Source: Lentisphaeria bacterium
GTDB lineage: Bacteria > Verrucomicrobiota > Lentisphaeria > Oligosphaerales > Lenti-02
Direction: 5' to 3'
DNA: 6,260 bases
Assembly (NCBI GenBank): GCA_023145395.1
Contig: JAGLDW010000392.1
Span: 1 to 6,260, forward strand
Below the pieces are notes generated by a model, which worked only from the letters and a program-made list of their open reading frames with translations, searched no databases and was not told the DNA's origin. Positions 1-4,092 of the stretch are shown here, one piece after another (the first letter of the stretch is position 1; each line of letters opens with the position of its first letter). Position numbers and translations under genes: made by a program.

Positions 1-14
1 GGGGACAGTGGATC

Positions 15-270
15 GCGGAGTTCGCAGGGCATGGCTCGCGGGCCGCTCGCCCTCCAGGATTTGTGATTTGCGGAGTTCGCACACGCGGCTCAGCGGGAGC
101 TTCGCCCTCCCGGGACAACGGACAACGGGGGCGTTTTGCGGCGGCTCGCCGGGAGTCTCGCCCTCCATGGGACAGCGTTCTTCGCTTAGGGGTCTGCGGC
201 TCGCCGGGAGTCTCGCCCTCCATGGGACAACGAATGCGTTTTGCGGCGGTTCGCGGGCCGCTCGCCCTCC
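15..270 (+). repeat. Array of five GC-rich dispersed repeats
   Basis: Five related cores of 23-24 bases lie at 33-55, 87-110, 143-166, 198-221 and 248-270, with starts 54, 56, 55 and 50 bases apart. Each begins GGCTC or a variant, has a GC-rich middle (CGGGCCGC or CGGGAGTC type) and ends TCGCCCTCC. Four of the five are followed by CATGGGA, CATGA or CGGGA. Between the cores lie semi-conserved pieces such as TTTTGCGGCGG and GCGGAGTTCGC (15-25 and 66-76). The same family recurs at 2751-2829 and, on the opposite strand, at 3844-3939. No gene is supported in 1-365; the reading frames here are products of the repeat. Function unknown; it looks like a genome-wide intergenic repeat. Confidence 0.8.
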
Positions 271-310
271 ATGATTTTTGCCTTCGCAGTCGGTGCTATT
301 GTGCATTGGT

Positions 311-320
311 CGTGCGCACG
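311..320. other. 10-base perfect palindrome in the leader of the lyase gene
   Basis: CGTGCGCACG is a perfect palindrome 46 bases before the lyase start codon. It could be a dimeric regulator site, but a 10-base GC-rich palindrome can occur by chance in DNA of this composition. I found no convincing -35/-10 promoter pair in 271-365. Confidence 0.15.
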
Positions 321-365
321 TATCTTCTTTGAAACCTCAATGCGGAATCGACAAGGACCATCTCG

Positions 366-2699
366 ATGAACCACGCACACTTGGCGTTGGGTCTTCTGGC
401 CATCACTTCGGCAACCTGCAATGCCGCCCCCGAGTTGCTTTTCTCCAACTCCGAGATTCCAGCCTTGCGCAAGCGATTGACGGAGCCCGTCCACGCGAAA
501 ATCTGGGCGGGGATTCAGACAACGGCCGAAAGCCAACTCAACATCGATTTGGCCAAGGTGAACGAGGTCAGAGGAAATCCCAAAATCCAGGTTCTGGCGC
601 ATGCCTACGGACGCAGGCTCACGGGCTGGATGGAGACGCTCGGGTTTGCCTATCAGATGACGGGGGACAAGCGCTTCGGCCGCAAGGGGGCGGAGCTATT
701 GACGGCCATGGTGCGGGAGTTGCCCGTGGATGATCCTCGCGTCGCCAAGTCCTTTGCCGGGGCGCGTGGAGATTTGATGCGTGGCTTCGCCATTGGCCTG
801 GACTGGTGCGGAGAAGCCATGACGGAAAGCGAGCGGGAATTGGTGGAGAACCGAGGAGCGGACTACATCCGTTTCCTGCTGCACGAAGCCAGCCAGCCCA
901 AAACGTGGTGGGTGCCGCATCACAATTTCATGGGGGTCGCCATGGGCGCGGCAGGTGCGCTCTCCCTCAAACTCCAGAAACGCTTTCCTGACGAGGCGCC
1001 GCAGTGGGAAAATGTCTGCGCCGAGCATGTGGAGAAATGGTTCGGGGAGGGATTCGACGCGGACGGCGCCTACTACGAAGGGGCGCTCTACGGGCACTAC
1101 GGCCTGACCAATGCCATCCTCTTCGCCAACGCCCTCAAGCGTCTGGGCAAACGGGATTTGCTCCAGCATCCCCACTTGCGCCAGATCCCCCAGTTCTACG
1201 CCATGTCCATGCTGCCCGGAGAGGCCGTTTTCGATGCGCGAAACGATTCGAACTATGGCGACTTCAGCGACCCGTTTCTCTTGCGGCTTGCGGCGGAATG
1301 GAATGATGGACTTGCCCGCTGGATTTGGGATCGGGCAGGCAAGACACGCTCCCCCCTAGCCATTATCTGGGCCAATGACGTCCGCCCCACGGCGCCAGGG
1401 CAAACGCTCGCCAAGCACTTCAAGGGCCGCGGCTTGTGCGTATTCCGCACGGGATGGAAGAAATCCGACATCATGTTCTCCGTCGAGTCGGGCAAGTACC
1501 GCGCGGTCACACACAACCAAGGCGACAAGGGATGCTTCACGCTCTACGGCCTCGACAGCCGCTGGGCCATCGACTCCGGGTACGGCAACAAACGGGAACC
1601 CCAGGGGCGCGATCAGACCGTGGCTCACAACGGCGTGCTGATCGATGGCAAAAACCAGGGGCTCAGCGGGTGCGGGGCGGGCACCGACGGCCAAATCCTC
1701 ACCTACGACTGGAATGCCGCGCGCGGCTATGTCCTCTGCGACATGGCGGATGCCTACCGCCAGAACAACAAGGGCTGGAAAAGCGTTCCCGTCACCCGTG
1801 CCCTGCGGCATTGCTTCTTCATCCGGCCGCAAGACGGGCTCCCCGCCTATGCCGTGACTCTGGACGACTTTGCGGTGGACGACCAGCCGCACACCTACGA
1901 CTGGCTCCTCCACACCAGCAGTACCAACCGCATCGAATTCAGCAAACGCGGCGCCACGCTACGCCCCTGCGGTCCCTCTGGGACAGGCCACCTCACCACT
2001 CCTGAGGAGGCTGAGGGCGATGGCGCATGCAAGCTGTCCTTCGAGATCCGCGAAGCGGGCGTCTATTCGGTCTGGGCGCGCGTTCGCGCTGGAGGCCACG
2101 AGCGGGCGAAATCCGACTCGTTCTTTGTGAGCATGGACGGTGGCGAACGCATTGGCTGGCACATGGGGTCGGGAGCGGCCTGGCACTGGTCACGCGTCGC
2201 CGACGGAGTCCCCTCGACACCGCGAAGTTTCGATTTGACACCGGGGCGACATGTTCTGCGTTTCGAGACCCGCGAGCGGCAGGCGCATCTGGATGTGGTG
2301 GCCGTCATCCCTGGGGAGGCGCTTGCCCTTGATGACCCGAAAACAATCCTCATGGAGGCCGAGAGCGGCGTGGTCACTGCTCCGATGATCATTGTCCCCG
2401 CCCCGCCTGCAGGTCAAATGCCGCGTCTGGAACTGGTGATGGCCGCATCGACCACGATCGCCACGAGCCAGGGCTACTACGAGGATCATCCCCGTCTCAA
2501 GATCACCGTTGAGGCTGTCTCCCCCGACTTCGCCGCCGTTCTGCTACCGCTACCCTACAACATGCCGCTGCCCAAAATCGCTTTTGCGGATACCGCCGAC
2601 ATCCGGACCACGACCATACGCTGGGCCAACCGCGAAGACCGCATCGTCTGGAAACCCCGCACCGCAGAGCAACCCACGCTGACCCAGGCACTACACTAG
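366..2699 (+). CDS. Exported heparinase II/III-family polysaccharide lyase with inserted carbohydrate-binding-like domain
   Basis: The 777-residue product is predicted to cleave a uronic-acid-containing polysaccharide by beta-elimination outside the cytoplasm. Residues 1-20 form a signal peptide, with likely cleavage after Cys-Asn-Ala at 20; Cys18 is not in a proper lipobox. Residues about 25-360 resemble the alpha/alpha-toroid domain and carry a PHHN motif (His185, His186, Asn187) and a DADGAYYEG segment (231-239) followed by Tyr242. The beta region has THNQGDKGCF (His383) and AHNGVLIDG (421-428), the usual heparinase II/III C-terminal signatures. By analogy with PL12/PL17 enzymes, Asn187, Tyr242 (or Tyr236/237) and His383 are the likely catalytic set; this is inference. 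Residues about 540-655 are a galactose-binding-like insertion (GVYSVWARV, W-H-W, GRHVLRFETRER, LDVVAV). The start is supported by AAGGA at 353-357, eight bases upstream. Substrate cannot be read from the sequence: heparin-like, alginate-like or other. Confidence 0.85.
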   Translation: MNHAHLALGLLAITSATCNAAPELLFSNSEIPALRKRLTEPVHAKIWAGIQTTAESQLNIDLAKVNEVRGNPKIQVLAHAYGRRLTGWMETLGFAYQMTGDKRFGRKGAELLTAMVRELPVDDPRVAKSFAGARGDLMRGFAIGLDWCGEAMTESERELVENRGADYIRFLLHEASQPKTWWVPHHNFMGVAMGAAGALSLKLQKRFPDEAPQWENVCAEHVEKWFGEGFDADGAYYEGALYGHYGLTNAILFANALKRLGKRDLLQHPHLRQIPQFYAMSMLPGEAVFDARNDSNYGDFSDPFLLRLAAEWNDGLARWIWDRAGKTRSPLAIIWANDVRPTAPGQTLAKHFKGRGLCVFRTGWKKSDIMFSVESGKYRAVTHNQGDKGCFTLYGLDSRWAIDSGYGNKREPQGRDQTVAHNGVLIDGKNQGLSGCGAGTDGQILTYDWNAARGYVLCDMADAYRQNNKGWKSVPVTRALRHCFFIRPQDGLPAYAVTLDDFAVDDQPHTYDWLLHTSSTNRIEFSKRGATLRPCGPSGTGHLTTPEEAEGDGACKLSFEIREAGVYSVWARVRAGGHERAKSDSFFVSMDGGERIGWHMGSGAAWHWSRVADGVPSTPRSFDLTPGRHVLRFETRERQAHLDVVAVIPGEALALDDPKTILMEAESGVVTAPMIIVPAPPAGQMPRLELVMAASTTIATSQGYYEDHPRLKITVEAVSPDFAAVLLPLPYNMPLPKIAFADTADIRTTTIRWANREDRIVWKPRTAEQPTLTQALH

Positions 2700-2750
2700 G
2701 AACGCACCTTGGACCGTTCGCTCCAAATCGCGTCGAACTGCGCGCACGGT

Positions 2751-2829
2751 GGCTCGCCGGGAGTCTCGCCCTCCATGGGACAGCGCTTTTCGCGTTGGGG
2801 GTCTGTGGTTCGCCGAGAGTCTCGCCTCC
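2751..2829 (+). repeat. Two copies of the GC-rich dispersed repeat
   Basis: Cores at 2751-2774 and 2807-2829 belong to the family at 33-270, again 56 bases apart. The first core plus the following CATGGGACAGCG matches the copy at 143-166 almost base for base. The second core has lost one C in its final block. They lie in the 313-base gap after the lyase gene. The rest of that gap, 2830-2920, shows no gene or motif I can name. Confidence 0.75.
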
Positions 2830-2923
2830 GGTGGCTCGGGACCTCTGGGACCGAAGACATTCCCGTGGGCATGCGCGGTCCGGGACATCACGGACGGCGA
2901 ACTGGAGGACCGCTTGTGTTGCG

Positions 2924-2962
2924 CGCGGCTCGGATCGCTTCGCGCTGTCCGTCAGAGCCGCG
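2924..2962 (+). other. Possible hairpin in the leader of the small secreted-protein gene
   Basis: CGCGGCTC (2924-2931) is exactly complementary to GAGCCGCG (2955-2962), an eight-pair stem around a 23-base loop. GGA (2932-2934) and TCC (2948-2950) could extend the pairing inside the loop. It lies about 50 bases before the start codon of the next gene. No T-run follows, so it is not a standard intrinsic terminator. It may be a leader structure or a decayed repeat copy. Confidence 0.3.
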
Positions 2963-2982
2963 ACCAGCGGGAGTGGTGCCCT

Positions 2983-2998
2983 GCGAACTCCGCAAAAC
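2983..2998 (-). repeat. Solitary end of the dispersed repeat
   Basis: GCGAACTCCGCAAAAC here is identical to the first 16 bases of the 48-base units at 3844 and 3892. Its reverse complement is partly present at 15-25 and 66-76. The preceding AGCGGGAGTGGTGCCCT looks like a decayed core. It is therefore a single repeat copy in the opposite orientation to those at 2751-2829. Confidence 0.6.
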
Positions 2999-3000
2999 CT

Positions 3001-3005
3001 AGGAG
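3001..3005 (+). promoter_or_regulatory. Shine-Dalgarno site that sets the start at 3013
   Basis: AGGAG lies seven bases before ATG at 3013. It decides against an in-frame ATG at 2749, which falls inside a repeat copy and would put repeat-encoded sequence ahead of an obvious signal peptide. The site begins two bases after the repeat end at 2998. Confidence 0.7.
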
Positions 3006-3012
3006 ACAGACC

Positions 3013-3480
3013 ATGAAGACTCTTGCCGTCTTGCTCATGACAACCACATGCTTCCTCCCTCTGCACATCTCGACTGCGGCCGAGCCGAAACAGCCAGCCG
3101 CCAAGAAGCCTTTCCATGTTCCAAAGGCCACGATTGTCACGGACCCGGCGTTCAGGTCTCATGGAACCTGGGGTGGAAAATCCGATGGCAAGACCATTGG
3201 CAGTGACGGCAAGCCACTGGCGGCCCACCGCATCTACGCAAACGACAGCCACTACTTTCTCACACGGCTCGCCACCGGGGAGAAGAAACTGCTTTCCCAG
3301 CAAGCACGGAGCCGACTCGCCGATCTGGCAGCGATTCACATGCTGCAGGACAAGCAGAAAAAAGCATCCAGAATCAAGATCAAATCCGCCAACCTGACGC
3401 AACACGATGGCCGGAAATTGTCCGAGATAACCCTAAGTGGCTGGGTCGTGGCAAAGCACTTGAAGATGAAGAATCGATAG
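3013..3480 (+). CDS. Small exported basic protein, function unknown
   Basis: The product has 155 residues. Residues 1-23 are a Sec-type signal peptide (Lys2, then a hydrophobic stretch, ending STAA before Glu24). The mature part of about 132 residues is strongly basic: I count 26 Lys/Arg against 10 Asp/Glu. It starts with a Lys/Pro/Ala-rich stretch, then a Gly-rich segment near residues 50-68 (HGTWGGKSDGK, IGSDGKP), and has a Lys/Arg-rich second half. The segment HRIYANDSHYFLTRLATGEKKLL could begin a small beta-rich fold, but I recognise no family. It has no cysteine after the signal peptide and no further membrane segment. It follows the lyase gene after 313 bases on the same strand. It may bind an anionic polymer such as an acidic polysaccharide; that is a guess from charge only. 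Confidence 0.75.
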   Translation: MKTLAVLLMTTTCFLPLHISTAAEPKQPAAKKPFHVPKATIVTDPAFRSHGTWGGKSDGKTIGSDGKPLAAHRIYANDSHYFLTRLATGEKKLLSQQARSRLADLAAIHMLQDKQKKASRIKIKSANLTQHDGRKLSEITLSGWVVAKHLKMKNR

Positions 3481-3483
3481 ACT

Positions 3484-3496
3484 GGCTCCAAGAGCC
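3484..3496 (+). terminator. Weak hairpin just after the small gene
   Basis: GGCTC and GAGCC form a five-pair stem with a CAA loop, starting four bases after the stop codon. No T-run follows (TCCTCAACC), so termination here is doubtful. Confidence 0.2.
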
Positions 3497-3515
3497 TCCT
3501 CAACCAAATCCGACG

Positions 3516-3537
3516 CCCTGTGCTTGATATTACAGGG
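3516..3537 (+). other. Small hairpin downstream of the small gene
   Basis: CCCTGT (3516-3521) and ACAGGG (3532-3537) are perfectly complementary around a ten-base AT-rich loop, followed by AAATCAC. It could be a transcript-end structure for the gene ending at 3480, but it lacks a T-run. Confidence 0.25.
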
Positions 3538-3585
3538 AAATCACAGTGCCAGCAACCACGTAAATCACAAACAGGAGTTACCGAT

Positions 3586-3690
3586 ATGCATGGATACATT
3601 GCAGGAATAACACATAAAGCCTTGCGTCGCGCAGTGCGAATTCCGCAAGACCATTTTTCACCACGGATGGGCACGGATGGACACGGGTGA
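3586..3690 (+). CDS. Candidate 34-residue reading frame, possibly a remnant
   Basis: ATG at 3586 has a good Shine-Dalgarno, AGGAG at 3573-3577, eight bases upstream. The frame encodes 34 residues beginning MHGYIAGITHKALRRAVR and ends with TGA at 3688-3690. Its last third is read from the inverted-repeat arm at 3652-3679, so any original gene may have been cut or replaced by repeat sequence. No family is recognised. It could equally be chance. Confidence 0.2.
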   Translation: MHGYIAGITHKALRRAVRIPQDHFSPRMGTDGHG

Positions 3691-3793
3691 GGACCAAGCC
3701 AAGAAGTAGGCACAGGCGAAATGCCATGAAACCACTCTCGGCCTATGCCATGTGTCTCTCTTTTTCATCCGTGCCCATCCGTGGTTTAAAATG
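3652..3793. repeat. Near-perfect 28-base inverted repeat with 86-base core
   Basis: The left arm 3652-3679 and right arm 3766-3793 are reverse complements at 26 of 28 positions. The inner 19 bases (3661-3679 and 3766-3784) are perfect and read CCACGGATGGGCACGGATG. The left arm is part of a 10-base tandem run, three units at 3662-3691 of the type CACGGATGGG. The core 3680-3765 has no convincing gene. This could be a small non-autonomous (MITE-like) element or two copies of a dispersed repeat in opposite orientation. No clear target duplication is visible at the ends. Confidence 0.6.
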
Positions 3794-3820
3794 ACCTAAA
3801 AACGGGAACGAAAAGCACAG

Positions 3821-3843
3821 CCCGGTCTGGAGACCAGGCCTAC
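3821..3843. repeat. Short inverted motif beside the 48-base repeats
   Basis: CCCGGTCTGGAGACCAGGCC contains GGTCT and AGACC as a five-base inverted pair around GG. It directly abuts the first 48-base unit at 3844 and may be a separate module of the composite repeat region. It occurs once in this window, so repeat status is not shown here. Confidence 0.25.
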
Positions 3844-3939
3844 GCGAACTCCGCAAAACATGGAGGGCGAGCGGCCCGCGAGCCGTGCCCTGCGAACTCC
3901 GCAAAACATGGAGGGCGAGCGGCCCGCGAGCCGTGCCCT
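3844..3939 (-). repeat. Two perfect tandem 48-base units
   Basis: Positions 3844-3891 and 3892-3939 are identical. The unit starts GCGAACTCCGCAAAACATGG and contains the reverse complement of the repeat core at 33-55 (3862-3884 and 3910-3932). Because 48 is divisible by three, a + strand frame from 3860 encodes two 16-residue repeats; I treat this as an accident of the repeat. The exact identity of the two units points to a recent duplication. The following 3940-4092 contains no gene that I can support. Confidence 0.85.
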
Positions 3940-4092
3940 CCACATTGCGAACGGAACCGTGGTTCCACCGAAGAATGCGCTTGACAGCAGCACACTCCCC
4001 CATGACGGTTACCTTTGCCAAAGCATCCATGATCTCCAGGACATCGACACCGATCATATTTTGAAAGACCCCGGAAAGGCAGAGGCTTACCC

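Noticed and set aside
15..270. CRISPR array
   Set aside because: The period is about 50-56 bases, but the cores vary between copies, the intervals share sequence rather than being unique spacers, and no cas gene is present.
271..365. Sigma-70-type promoter for the lyase gene
   Set aside because: TTG-like and TAT-like hexamers are present, but none has suitable spacing.
411..425. Lipoprotein signal at Cys18 of the lyase
   Set aside because: The residues before Cys18 (Ser-Ala-Thr) do not fit a lipobox, so ordinary signal peptidase cleavage is more likely.
8..733. Several frames at the left end on both strands
   Set aside because: They are built from the repeat array or lie in the wrong phase over the lyase gene.
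2749..3012. Longer N-terminus for the small secreted protein
   Set aside because: The extension is encoded by dispersed-repeat sequence and would bury a clear signal peptide; AGGAG at 3001 supports the start at 3013.
2503..3405. Minus-strand frame of 300 codons
   Set aside because: It overlaps the end of the lyase gene and most of the small gene, runs through repeats, and its product is Arg/Cys-rich with no recognisable domain.
3743..4057. Minus-strand frame of 104 codons
   Set aside because: It is largely translated from the 48-base repeats and the inverted-repeat arm. Its first 35 residues look protein-like, but there is no supporting family.
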